Source: Lachnospiraceae bacterium (GTDB taxonomy: Bacteria; Bacillota; Clostridia; Lachnospirales; Lachnospiraceae). Taken from it: 64,000 bases of DNA. The position numbers and the translations under genes were made by a program. Below are positions 1-8,094 of this stretch, in pieces (the stretch's first letter is position 1; every line of letters begins with the position of its first letter). The notes below the pieces were generated by a model. The model worked only from the letters and a program-made list of their open reading frames with translations, was not told where the DNA came from and searched no databases. The stretch lies in contig JAJQDE010000024.1 of assembly GCA_021202335.1 (NCBI GenBank), positions 119,316 to 183,315 of the forward strand, read 5' to 3'.

Positions 1-482
1 CAAATAAGGAGCGTATACAACGCTTTGCAAACCGTTATATCGGTGCGAAGGATGTATTCTTTATCGGGCGCGGCATAGATTATGCAATCTCAATGGAAGG
101 CTCGCTGAAGCTAAAGGAAATTTCCTATATCCATTCGGAGGCGTATGCGGCGGGCGAGCTTAAGCACGGCACGATTTCGCTGATTGAGGAAGGAACGCTT
201 GTCGCGGCGGTCGCCACGCAGGATTCGCTGTTCCAAAAGACCCTTAGCAATATGGTGGAGGTCAAGGCAAGAGGCGCATTTGTGCTGGCGGTGACAAACG
301 AAGGGAATACGGATATCGAGAAGGCCGCGGATTACTGCATATATCTGCCCAAAACCAACCAGTGGTTCACAAATTCACTGGCAATCATACCGCTGCAGCT
401 TTTCGGGTATTATGTGGCGGTCGGAAAGGGCTGCGACGTTGATAAGCCCAGGAATCTTGCAAAGTCGGTAACGGTAGAATAA
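1..482 (+). CDS. glmS: Glutamine-fructose-6-phosphate aminotransferase, C-terminal part (gene begins before the window)
   Basis: The reading frame is open from base 3 and carries the last 159 residues of the isomerase (second SIS) half of GlmS, the cytosolic enzyme that makes glucosamine-6-phosphate from fructose-6-phosphate and glutamine for cell wall and UDP-GlcNAc synthesis. Visible family signatures are the G-R-G-I-D-Y-A sugar-phosphate loop, E-G-S-L-K-L-K-E-I-S-Y-I-H-S-E-A-Y with A-G-E-L-K-H-G just after it, and the terminal D-K-P-R-N-L-A-K-S-V-T-V-E that is nearly invariant in GlmS. The 5' end and any glmS ribozyme lie outside the window. It reads into the HtrA gene 14 bases later without an obvious terminator. 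Confidence 0.95.
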   Translation, partial: NKERIQRFANRYIGAKDVFFIGRGIDYAISMEGSLKLKEISYIHSEAYAAGELKHGTISLIEEGTLVAAVATQDSLFQKTLSNMVEVKARGAFVLAVTNEGNTDIEKAADYCIYLPKTNQWFTNSLAIIPLQLFGYYVAVGKGCDVDKPRNLAKSVTVE

Positions 483-496
483 GGGAGATATCGGAT

Positions 497-1912
497 ATGG
501 GAAACAGGAAAAAAAAGCCGTCGGTTTTTAAAAACATATTGATTGTCACGGGCTGCACGATGTTTGCGGCCCTGTATGCAATGGCAGCGCTGTATCTGTT
601 CGTGGGAATACCGCTGACTGCATATACGGACGACATGGCGTCCGCAGAGGAAATTGAGGAAGCCTTTGGAGCGGAAAACGACTCTCTTCCCGCATGGGTC
701 GGCAGAGTGGAAATAGAGCTTGAGCCGTCCGAAGCTTTGGAGAAAATTGAAAGCGAAGCCGAAGCAGAAACACGGATTGAGCCTCATACCGCCGAGGAGG
801 AGGAAACACAGGCTCCGGCGGAAGAGGACGGGGAAACCGGGGAGCCGGAAGAGAGCGCGGCGGCAGCCGTCCGTGTGGGAAATGTCCGGACCGTGCAGCA
901 GGCGGACACTGCAAAGGCGGTGGTGACTGACGTGACAGAGGTGGTCAAGGCGGCAATGCCCTGCGTGGTGGCAATCACCAATGAGTATACGGCATATGAT
1001 TACTGGTTTGGTGAGGAATATGAGGACGAAGCCAGCGCCTCGGGCATCATTATCTCGCAGAATGACGAGGAGCTTCTTATTCTCACAAATTATCATGTGG
1101 TGGAGGATTCAAACAGCCTTTCGGTAAAGTTCATAGATAACACGGAGGCTGCGGCATATATAAAGGGAGCTGCCGCCGACGAGGATTTGGCGGTTATAAG
1201 CGTGTTTTTGGAGGATATTTCCGAGGACACGGCAGGAGAAATTGCGCTTGCGGCGCTTGGAGATTCGGACGGGCTTGAGGTCGGTGAGCCTGCCATCGCA
1301 ATCGGAAATTCTCTCGGCTATGGTCAGTCAGTGACGACAGGCGTAATCAGCGCCTTGAACTGCAGCATTTTTGACTCCGATGAGGATATCAGCGCAGGGA
1401 GCCTTATTCAGACGGACGCGGCAATCAATCCCGGCAATTCGGGCGGCGCGCTGCTGAACATAAACGGTGAGGTTATAGGAATAAACTCAAGCAAAATAGC
1501 GGACTATGCCATTGAAGGCATGGGATATGCCATTCCCATCAACACGGCGCGTCCAATAGTGGACGAGCTGGTCACAAAGGAAACTAAGAGAAAGGCGGAT
1601 GCGGACAAGCGTGCCTTTTTGGGAGTATCGGGGACTGACGTGTCGCCGGAGGCAGCAGAGCAGTACGGAATGCCGGAGGGCGTATATGTGTCCGATGTTT
1701 TGGAGGATACCGCAGCGGCAGACGTCGGCATCCAAAAGGGCGATATCATAACAGCCTTGGATGGCGAAAAAATCGCTTCCATGACGAGGCTTCAGGCTGC
1801 TTTGGAGTATTATGAGGCGGGCAGCGAAGCGGAGATTACGTTTGAGCGTATTCAGGACGGAAGCTATAAAGAAAAGACGGTGAAGGTGACATTAGGATTA
1901 AAGCAGGATTAG
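497..1912 (+). CDS. HtrA/DegP-type membrane-anchored serine protease with one PDZ domain
   Basis: This is a 471-residue trypsin-like protease of the S1C family, which degrades misfolded proteins outside the membrane. A basic N-terminus and one hydrophobic segment (about residues 13-38) anchor it. A Glu/Ala-rich linker (about 45-130) follows, then the protease domain with catalytic His200 (T-N-Y-H-V-V), Asp230 (D-L-A-V-I) and Ser315 (N-P-G-N-S-G-G-A). A single PDZ domain (about 365-465) ends with the G-D-I-I-T-A-L-D-G type binding groove. The triad is complete, so it should be active. The start ATG follows GGGAGA by ten bases. It sits between glmS and the ClpX-like gene, consistent with a protein quality-control neighbourhood, though no shared regulation is visible. 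Confidence 0.93.
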   Translation: MGNRKKKPSVFKNILIVTGCTMFAALYAMAALYLFVGIPLTAYTDDMASAEEIEEAFGAENDSLPAWVGRVEIELEPSEALEKIESEAEAETRIEPHTAEEEETQAPAEEDGETGEPEESAAAAVRVGNVRTVQQADTAKAVVTDVTEVVKAAMPCVVAITNEYTAYDYWFGEEYEDEASASGIIISQNDEELLILTNYHVVEDSNSLSVKFIDNTEAAAYIKGAAADEDLAVISVFLEDISEDTAGEIALAALGDSDGLEVGEPAIAIGNSLGYGQSVTTGVISALNCSIFDSDEDISAGSLIQTDAAINPGNSGGALLNINGEVIGINSSKIADYAIEGMGYAIPINTARPIVDELVTKETKRKADADKRAFLGVSGTDVSPEAAEQYGMPEGVYVSDVLEDTAAADVGIQKGDIITALDGEKIASMTRLQAALEYYEAGSEAEITFERIQDGSYKEKTVKVTLGLKQD

Positions 1913-1951
1913 TGCGCCGTACAGTTGCAATAGAATTTATTCGATTTAATC

Positions 1952-1982
1952 AGCCACTCCCTGCGGTCGTGACATGAGGTGA
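1952..1982 (+). repeat. 31-bp interspersed repeat, copy A, carrying a ribosome binding site
   Basis: The segment beginning AGCCACTCCCTG and ending GACATGAGGTGA matches 29909-29939 at 29 of 31 positions. Both copies end in AGGTGA a few bases before a start codon (the ClpX-like gene here, metF in the other case), so the repeat supplies or contains the Shine-Dalgarno sequence. Confidence 0.75.
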
Positions 1983-1986
1983 AAGT

Positions 1987-3627
1987 ATGGTAAAGAAGGA
2001 CGATTTGGAACTTGAGGATTTGGACGATTTAGATATGGAAATGCTTGATGTTGACGGGGATGGCAGCGCCTCGGATAAGGACGCGGACAATGGCAGCCAT
2101 GATGCCGGAAGCCATGATTATGGCGGCGAGGATTACGGGGAGGATAAGGAAAGCGACTACGAGGACGTGTGCTTTATCTGCAGGCGTCCCGAAAGCAAGA
2201 CGGGAAGGATGTTTAAGCTTCCAAACCATATCTCCGTGTGCTCCGACTGTATGCATAAGACGATGGATACGGTAAGCCGGTTTGACTATCAGGGAATGCT
2301 CAATTATACGGGAATGTCCACTGACGAGGGCGACGGCAAAAACAGCAGGAAGCGCTTTCCGAACATAAGCTTTGTGAATATTGCGGATTTGCAGGGCGAC
2401 GGCGGCATACCGAACCGGCAGAAGCTTAAAAAGAAAAAAGCAAAGGAAAAGAGCGGGGAAGCGGTATTTAACATCAACAACCTGCCGGCGCCGCATAAAA
2501 TCAAGGCGCAGCTTGACGATTATGTGGTCGGTCAGGATTATGCCAAGAAGGTAATATCGGTGGCAGTCTACAATCATTACAAGCGCGTGGGGACAGGCAC
2601 GATGGACGACATAGAGATAGAAAAGTCCAATATTCTGCTGCTGGGTCCGACCGGCTGCGGAAAGACATATATGGTAAAGACGCTTGCAAAGCTGCTCGAC
2701 GTCCCCCTTGCGATTGCCGATGCCACCTCGCTTACGGAGGCAGGCTATATAGGCGACGACATTGAGTCGGTGGTTTCTAAGCTTCTTGCCGCTGCCGACA
2801 ATGATGTTGACAAAGCGGAGAAGGGAATTGTGTTTATCGATGAGATAGACAAGATAGCAAAGAAGAAAAACACGACGTCGCGTGACGTGAGCGGAGAGTC
2901 GGTGCAGCAGGGGATGCTCAAGCTCCTGGAGGGCGCGGACGTGGAGGTGCCTGTGGGGGCAAACAGCAAAAATGCTATGGTGCCGCTTACCACGATCAAC
3001 ACGAGGAATATTCTGTTCATCTGCGGCGGAGCGTTTCCGGATTTGGAGGATATCATAAAGCAGAGGCTTACAAAGCAGTCGTCAATCGGCTTTAACGCTG
3101 AGCTTAAGGATGCATTTGACAAGGAAGCGAATATCCTTAAGAAGGTGACGGTTGAGGATATCAAAAAGTTTGGAATGATACCGGAGTTTATAGGGCGGCT
3201 TCCGATTATCTGCCCTATGGACGGGCTTACCGAGGAGAGCTATGTTAAGATTTTGAAGGAGCCTAAAAATGCAATACTGAAGCAGTATCAGAAGCTTTTG
3301 GCGCTGGACGAGGTGAAGCTTAATTTTGACGACAGCGCGCTGAGCGCAATCGCAAAAAAGGCGATGGAGCGCGAAACGGGCGCGAGGGCGCTCCGCGCCA
3401 TTATAGAGGAATTTATGCTTGATATCATGTATGAAATTCCAAAGGATGATAACATAGGAGAGGTTACGATCACGGGGGATTATATTAATGGCACCGGAGG
3501 ACCGGTAATCGAGATACGCACGGAAAGTGTCCGGGAGGGAATACGCGCGCAGAGCGCTCCCGCGTTGGAGGAAAAGCCGGCGCCTGAAACGCCGAAAACA
3601 GAGGAGCATAACTTCTATGAGTTCTAA
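1987..3627 (+). CDS. ClpX-like AAA+ unfoldase with long acidic N-terminus
   Basis: The 546 residues compare with about 420 for ordinary ClpX. Residues 1-60 are very acidic (Asp/Glu/Gly/Ser). A four-cysteine zinc site (Cys62, Cys65, Cys85, Cys88) matches the ClpX N-domain, then a basic linker to about 165 precedes the AAA+ module. Walker A is G-P-T-G-C-G-K-T (220-227), Walker B is F-I-D-E-I-D with Asp285/Glu286, the pore loop is G-Y-I-G (253-256) instead of G-Y-V-G, the ClpP-docking loop Ile-Gly-Phe (367-369) is kept, and the sensor-2 motif G-A-R-A-L-R is at 465-470. It can therefore plausibly unfold substrates and dock on ClpP. The acidic extension and the methyltransferase/TPR neighbours suggest a specialised second ClpX, not the housekeeping copy, which is usually next to clpP or tig. 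The next gene overlaps by 11 bases. Confidence 0.88.
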   Translation: MVKKDDLELEDLDDLDMEMLDVDGDGSASDKDADNGSHDAGSHDYGGEDYGEDKESDYEDVCFICRRPESKTGRMFKLPNHISVCSDCMHKTMDTVSRFDYQGMLNYTGMSTDEGDGKNSRKRFPNISFVNIADLQGDGGIPNRQKLKKKKAKEKSGEAVFNINNLPAPHKIKAQLDDYVVGQDYAKKVISVAVYNHYKRVGTGTMDDIEIEKSNILLLGPTGCGKTYMVKTLAKLLDVPLAIADATSLTEAGYIGDDIESVVSKLLAAADNDVDKAEKGIVFIDEIDKIAKKKNTTSRDVSGESVQQGMLKLLEGADVEVPVGANSKNAMVPLTTINTRNILFICGGAFPDLEDIIKQRLTKQSSIGFNAELKDAFDKEANILKKVTVEDIKKFGMIPEFIGRLPIICPMDGLTEESYVKILKEPKNAILKQYQKLLALDEVKLNFDDSALSAIAKKAMERETGARALRAIIEEFMLDIMYEIPKDDNIGEVTITGDYINGTGGPVIEIRTESVREGIRAQSAPALEEKPAPETPKTEEHNFYEF

Positions 3628-4459
3628 GCTTGTCGAATATTACAATAAATTCAACGAGGATAAGAGATTGGATTCGCGGCACGGGCAGGTGGAGCTTCGC
3701 GTTTCAATGAAATATATACATGAATATCTTGACAGGGCAGCCGCACGGCAAGGTGCGGCTGCCTTTCATGGAAATAATGAAGCAAGGGCGCAGATAAAGC
3801 TTTTGGATATCGGAGCGGGCACGGGCAGGTACAGTGTGGCGCTGGCGGACGAGGGCTATGATGTGACGGCAGTGGAGCCGGTGAAATACAATCTCGGCAT
3901 TTTAAAGAAAAAGGGAAGCTCCGTTCATGCCATGCAGGGCAACGCCCTGAACCTGAAAAAGCTTCAGGATAAAAGCTTTGATGTGACGCTTTTGTTCGGC
4001 CCGATGTATCATTTGTTCGGGTTTGAGGATAAAAGCAGGGCGCTCGGCGAGGCAAAGCGCGTCACAAAGGAGGGCGGCGTGATTCTCGTGGCATACTGCA
4101 TGAATGAGTATGGCGTGATAAGCTACGGCTTTAAGGAGCGGCATATATTGGAATGTATGCAGCAGGGGCGGCTGACGGAGGATTTTAAGACAATATCGGG
4201 TCCTGACGAGCTGTACGACTATATGCGCATAGAGGATATTGACGCCCTCAATCGCGCGCAAGGGCTGGAGCGCATCAAAATCATATCGCCTGACGGGGCG
4301 GCAAACTATATGCGTCCGTATTTAAACAGCCTTTCGGATGAGGAATTTGAGGCATTTGTGAAGTATCAGATGTCTGTCTGCGAGCGGCAGGACTTAATCG
4401 GCGCGGGTGCGCACACGGTTGATATTTTAAAAAGGGGTATGGATGGAGGACCGGAATAA
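3617..4459 (+). CDS. Class I SAM-dependent methyltransferase
   Basis: This is a 280-residue Rossmann-fold methyltransferase of unknown substrate. Motif I is L-L-D-I-G-A-G-T-G-R-Y (about residues 57-67), followed by the acidic ribose-binding position in V-T-A-V-E-P and a motif IV-like L-L-F-G-P-M-Y-H-L. I chose ATG 3617 over an upstream in-frame start because GAGGAG lies ten bases before it and because the extra 30 residues would be an Arg/Lys-rich tract read through the end of the ClpX-like gene. It overlaps that gene by 11 bases and the next gene by one base (TAATG), so the three are almost certainly translationally coupled. The target could be a small molecule or protein handled by the flanking products. 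Nothing in the sequence decides this. Confidence 0.85.
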   Translation: MSSKLVEYYNKFNEDKRLDSRHGQVELRVSMKYIHEYLDRAAARQGAAAFHGNNEARAQIKLLDIGAGTGRYSVALADEGYDVTAVEPVKYNLGILKKKGSSVHAMQGNALNLKKLQDKSFDVTLLFGPMYHLFGFEDKSRALGEAKRVTKEGGVILVAYCMNEYGVISYGFKERHILECMQQGRLTEDFKTISGPDELYDYMRIEDIDALNRAQGLERIKIISPDGAANYMRPYLNSLSDEEFEAFVKYQMSVCERQDLIGAGAHTVDILKRGMDGGPE

Positions 4460-7400
4460 TGGACATAAATCATGTGATGGAAGAATTGGATGAGCTTTTT
4501 GCCCGGCAGCGTATGAGCGAGGTGCCAGGCTTTTTGGAACAGAACATTGAGCAGGCGAAAGCCGAGGGAGCGCGGGACGCGATGATCACCCTTTATAATG
4601 AAAGTATAGGCTTTTACAGGGAAACGGGAGCGTATGACAAGGCAATCGACGCGTGCGGCAAGGCGTCGGAGCTTATGGAGGAAATGGGCTTAAACGGCAC
4701 GCTCCCATACGCGACGACGCTTTTAAATATGGCAAACGCCTATCGTGCCGCAGGGCTTTTGCAGGAGTCGCTTGAGCTTTATAACCGGGTGCGCCCTGTT
4801 TATGAAGAGCTGCTCGACAAAAATGACCTTTATTTTGCGGGGCTTTACAATAATCTGAGCCTTTTATATCAGGAGATGGGCGATTTTGGCGCGGCAAAGG
4901 AGCAGCTTTTGAATGCGCTTGCAATCGTAAGCGGCGGGCAGAACGCGGAGTTTGAGGTGGCAGTGACGCAGGCGAACCTTGCCAACACCTGCATTGAGCT
5001 TGGGCAGGACGACGAGGCAAAGGAGCGCGCCTGGGAGGCAATACGCATCTTTGAGGATATCGGCGTGGACGACGCTCATTACAGCGCGGCGCTGTCGGCG
5101 CTCGGAAGCCTTTACTATATGGATAAGGACTACCCGCACGCACTGGAAGCTATGGAAAAGAGCAGGGAGTGTGTGGCAAAATACCTCGGCACGGAAAATA
5201 TTCAATATCAAAGATTAAGCGAGAATATTGAGATTATCAGGGAAAAGCTCGCAGCGGAAAAATCCGCAGAGGAAAAGCCCACAGCGGAAAAATCCGCAGA
5301 GGAAAAGCCGGAGGAGGGGAAACCGCCCATGGACGAGGCTGAGATTGACAGAATACTCGGCATTGATATTGACAATGACGGGTGGGCGTCTGTCATAAGG
5401 GCAGGTCAGGATGAGCCGGACGCCGAAAAGGAAACGGATTTTCCCCAAACGGCTGATAAAGCGCAGGAAACGGAGGTGGAGAATATCAGACAGAGCAGTG
5501 AACAGGGAAACATAAGAACCTTTGATATCAGCTCGGCATTTGCGGATATTAAAGCCGCTGCGGAGGATAAGCTTCATAAGCAGTCCGGAGAGGAGCAGCA
5601 GAGCGGGGAAAGCGCGTCTGAAGCCAAGCCGGAGGCGGAATACGACGAGGATAAGGCGGTAGACGCCATGATTGCGGAGGTCATGGATGAGATAGCTGTT
5701 GAGGTCGAGGAAACCCTGCCGGAGGAGGAGCCTGTACTTGAGGAGAAAGCCGTGCATGAGGAGGAGCCTTTGCCGAAGGAGGAAGCCGTGCCGGAGGAAG
5801 AGCCTGTACCGGAAGAGGAGCCTTTATCTGAGGAAACGGACGATGAGGTTTACGAGGATCTGACACCGGATATCACGGGGCTTGAGCTGTGCCGCAGATA
5901 TTATGAGGAGTACGGAAAGCCTATGATAGCGGAAAAGTTCGGGGAATACGAAGCCCGCATCGCCGTAGGGCTTGTGGGAAAAGGCTCCGACTGCTTTGGA
6001 TTTGACGATGTTCAGTCAAGAGATCATGATTTCGGACCGCGCTTTTTGATGTGGGTGACAAAGGATGTATATGATGAGATTGGCGATGCGCTTGAAGCTG
6101 AGTATGAAAAGCTGCCGGACGAATTTATGGGAGTAAAGCGTATCGAAACCTTTCACGGCAGGGACAGAGCGGGGGTCATGATCATAGAGGAATTTTACGG
6201 GAAAACCATTGGCGTTGACTTAATAGGCGCTCTTACGAAGGAGAGTAAGGGGCTGGCTGTGATAAAGCTTTGGCTTGCGGCGCATGATTATGCACTTGCG
6301 GCGGCGGTGAACGGCGAGGTGTTCAGGGACGACGAGGGCATCTTTACGTCATACAGAGAGCTTTTAAAGGGCTATTATCCAAAGGCGGTCAGATACAGAA
6401 AAATAGCGCAGGCCTGCGCGCTGTTTTCGCAGAGCGGACAGTATAATCTGCCCCGCATGAGGAAAAGAGGGCAGCTTGTGTCGGCGGAGCTTGCAAAGGC
6501 GGAGTGCGCAAAGCAGGCGATGAAGCTGAATTATCTTCTGAACAGACAGTATGCGCCGCATGACAAATGGCTGTTTAAGGGTATGCCGGATAATCCCGCA
6601 ATGGTGCTTACGGAGGAGGGGATGCCGTCAAGGAGCGTGGCGGAGCTTGTCAGTGAAATCAGCCTGACAAGCGTCGACAGGGCGCATGAGGAAAAGCTTA
6701 CGCTTGCGATAGAATCGCTTGCGGTGATTTTTGCAAATGAGCTTGAGCGCCAAAACATCATCGGGAGCTGCAAGCTTTATTTGGACGCGAACACGGCGGA
6801 GCTTACGGCAAAAAGCGATGCGCTCCTGACGGCGATGCTGACCGGAGCGCCGACCGCCACGGCATTGTCACTTGCCATAGCAAAGGAGGAGTTCCGGGCG
6901 TTTGACAAGGTGAAAAACGAGGGCGGGCGGGCAAGCTGCCAAAACGACTGGCCCACCTTCAAAATCATGCGCATGAGCCAGTACATGACCTGGAACGAGG
7001 ATATGCTTTTGCAGTATCTGTACGAGTTTAAGACCAATTATGAAAACGGAAGGAACATGATAGAGGAAAAGTATGCGCGCATGATGGCGTCCACTGCCCC
7101 GGAGGAATATGCCGGATTCGCGGACAGTCTGCCTGAGCTTTCCGAGCAGAAGCAGGAGGTCATGGAGCAGATTATTGACCTGCAGGTGCAGTGGATGGAA
7201 GCGTTTGCACGGCGCTATCCGAAGCTTGCGGGGAACGCCCGCGCCATACACACCTACGAGGATCTGCCAAATGACACATCATACGAAACCTATCTGAGGG
7301 GCGAGCTTGGCACCTATTCCGACAAGCTCCTTGAGATGTACGGCAGATATGTGGTTGACTACGCAAAGAGCGGTAGGAACATTGCCGGGGATATTATGGC

Positions 7401-7464
7401 AAATACCATAAAATTTTACGGATATGGAAGCTTCGAAGAGGCGGAGGAAAAGAGCGGGGGCTGA
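4459..7464 (+). CDS. TPR - acidic linker - DUF4037 - DUF4125 multidomain protein
   Basis: This 1001-residue cytosolic protein lacks signal or membrane segments. Residues 1-265 form tetratricopeptide-like helix pairs (for example L-N-M-A-N-A-Y and L-N-N-L-S-L-L-Y-Q-E-M-G). Residues about 265-470 are Glu/Pro/Lys-rich low complexity with repeated E-E-E-P-V/L-P and S-A-E-E-K-P units. From about 475 the sequence resembles DUF4037, including G-L-V-G-K-G-S-D and S-R-D-H-D-F-G-P-R near 519, a nucleotidyltransferase-like G-S...D-x-D arrangement. From about 805 it resembles DUF4125 (W-M-E-A-F-A-R-R-Y-P, then T-S-Y-E-T-Y-L-R-G-E-L). Both are domains of unknown function known mainly from Firmicutes, and I assign them from memory of their motifs. 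Its start codon overlaps the methyltransferase stop. The role is unknown. A nucleotidyl-transfer modification system with the ClpX-like protein is possible. Confidence 0.8.
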   Translation: MDINHVMEELDELFARQRMSEVPGFLEQNIEQAKAEGARDAMITLYNESIGFYRETGAYDKAIDACGKASELMEEMGLNGTLPYATTLLNMANAYRAAGLLQESLELYNRVRPVYEELLDKNDLYFAGLYNNLSLLYQEMGDFGAAKEQLLNALAIVSGGQNAEFEVAVTQANLANTCIELGQDDEAKERAWEAIRIFEDIGVDDAHYSAALSALGSLYYMDKDYPHALEAMEKSRECVAKYLGTENIQYQRLSENIEIIREKLAAEKSAEEKPTAEKSAEEKPEEGKPPMDEAEIDRILGIDIDNDGWASVIRAGQDEPDAEKETDFPQTADKAQETEVENIRQSSEQGNIRTFDISSAFADIKAAAEDKLHKQSGEEQQSGESASEAKPEAEYDEDKAVDAMIAEVMDEIAVEVEETLPEEEPVLEEKAVHEEEPLPKEEAVPEEEPVPEEEPLSEETDDEVYEDLTPDITGLELCRRYYEEYGKPMIAEKFGEYEARIAVGLVGKGSDCFGFDDVQSRDHDFGPRFLMWVTKDVYDEIGDALEAEYEKLPDEFMGVKRIETFHGRDRAGVMIIEEFYGKTIGVDLIGALTKESKGLAVIKLWLAAHDYALAAAVNGEVFRDDEGIFTSYRELLKGYYPKAVRYRKIAQACALFSQSGQYNLPRMRKRGQLVSAELAKAECAKQAMKLNYLLNRQYAPHDKWLFKGMPDNPAMVLTEEGMPSRSVAELVSEISLTSVDRAHEEKLTLAIESLAVIFANELERQNIIGSCKLYLDANTAELTAKSDALLTAMLTGAPTATALSLAIAKEEFRAFDKVKNEGGRASCQNDWPTFKIMRMSQYMTWNEDMLLQYLYEFKTNYENGRNMIEEKYARMMASTAPEEYAGFADSLPELSEQKQEVMEQIIDLQVQWMEAFARRYPKLAGNARAIHTYEDLPNDTSYETYLRGELGTYSDKLLEMYGRYVVDYAKSGRNIAGDIMANTIKFYGYGSFEEAEEKSGG
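5253..5309 (+). repeat. 30-bp tandem duplication inside the TPR gene linker
   Basis: A 27-bp stretch starting AGCGGAAAAATCC at 5253 recurs identically at 5283, giving a ten-codon period that encodes the S-A-E-E-K-P repeats. It lies in the low-complexity linker and keeps the frame, so it should vary in length without breaking the protein. Confidence 0.85.
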
Positions 7465-7472
7465 AAGCCCCC
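7456..7472 (+). terminator. Hairpin at the end of the ClpX-like operon, weak terminator
   Basis: GGGGGCT, loop GAA, AGCCCCC forms a perfect seven-pair stem that contains the stop codon of the TPR/DUF4125 gene. The following bases have only short T runs, so termination may be incomplete. Confidence 0.45.
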
Positions 7473-7532
7473 ATGTTGCGCATTTTGTTGCCGGAAAAAG
7501 TGATTGTAATTATTTGAAAAATTGTGGAGGAT

Positions 7533-7580
7533 ATGAAAAAATGGAAATATACATATTTTGATAAAAAACAGAGGTGCTAA
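7533..7580 (+). CDS. 15-codon leader-like ORF just upstream of the small protein
   Basis: ATG at 7533 follows GGAGG at a good distance and opens a frame of 15 codons rich in Lys, Tyr and Trp (begins M-K-K-W-K-Y-T-Y). Its TAA ends two bases before the ATG of the next ORF. The strong ribosome binding site and abutting stop/start suggest translational coupling or a leader peptide. It could also be chance. No function is recognised. Confidence 0.4.
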   Translation: MKKWKYTYFDKKQRC

Positions 7581-7582
7581 AA

Positions 7583-7816
7583 ATGGAAGAGCTATACGCA
7601 ATCATGGAAGACCTGTTAGAAGCAGAGTATAACCAACAATCTTTATTGAGGATAATGTCTGTGGCAGAAGCCGCGTATAATGAGGAACAGCAGGCAGAGG
7701 CTAAATATGTTGCCAACAGTGTAAAGTATTATTTGGAAGCATTGCAAAGGGAATTAGAAGGAGTTACCGGAAGACTGGATAGTTATTTGACAAAGAGAGG
7801 GAAAAACGAGAGATAA
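7583..7816 (+). CDS. Small helical hypothetical protein
   Basis: This ORF encodes 77 residues, almost entirely predicted helix with heptad-like spacing (M-E-E-L-Y-A-I-M-E-D-L, Y-Y-L-E-A-L-Q-R-E-L), Glu/Ala/Leu-rich and with no membrane segment or cysteine. ATG 7583 is preferred over the GTG at 7574 because GAGG at 7571 then lies at the right spacing. I do not recognise the family. It lies between the ClpX-like operon and a region of hairpins that precedes an XRE regulator. A role as a dimeric coiled-coil adaptor is conceivable but unsupported. Confidence 0.6.
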   Translation: MEELYAIMEDLLEAEYNQQSLLRIMSVAEAAYNEEQQAEAKYVANSVKYYLEALQRELEGVTGRLDSYLTKRGKNER

Positions 7817-7879
7817 ATTCCTTCGTGAGGATGCTTTGATGTTTGTTGCCGGCTTTGTTGCGCGAAAAAATGATTTCCG

Positions 7880-7909
7880 TTGCTTGCAAATGCGGGGGGG
7901 GGGTATACT
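7880..7909 (+). promoter_or_regulatory. Possible promoter with a G10 tract in its spacer
   Basis: TTGCTT (7880-7885), an 18-base spacer and TATACT (7904-7909) resemble a sigma-A promoter upstream of the XRE regulator. Bases 7894-7903 of the spacer are ten consecutive G. Homopolymeric tracts in a promoter spacer are classic slippage sites that change promoter strength. The tract could also be a sequencing artefact. Confidence 0.45.
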
Positions 7910-7916
7910 ATATATA

Positions 7917-8060
7917 ATGAAAGCAAAAGAAAAACAAGCGACGCGAAGCGGCATTTGTTTTTCTTGCATCATTAACGAGCAAACAATTTTGCGAAGCAAA
8001 ATTATAGAGCGCGATAGCGCGGGTTTGCGAGTGTGATTAAGCGCGGGCTTTCGAGTATAT
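7917..8060 (+). other. Cluster of hairpins in the leader of the XRE regulator gene
   Basis: An 11-pair stem (7927-7937 with 7955-7965) is followed by AATTTTGC/GCAAAATT around a GAA loop (7985-8003) and GCGC/GCGC around GATA (8009-8020). The last two are enclosed by GCAAAC/GTTTGC (7979-7984 with 8023-8028), so they form a small multi-branch structure. AGCGCGGG-T/C-TT is then repeated imperfectly downstream (about 8018-8037 and 8040-8061). It is either a structured leader RNA or a palindromic intergenic repeat. No known riboswitch class is recognised. Confidence 0.55.
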
Positions 8061-8094
8061 GACATAAAACAATGCAAAGGGATGAGCAAAGGAA

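Noticed and set aside
410..1096. 228-residue minus-strand ORF across glmS and the HtrA gene
   Set aside because: Cys/His/Arg-rich shadow of two confident genes on the plus strand.
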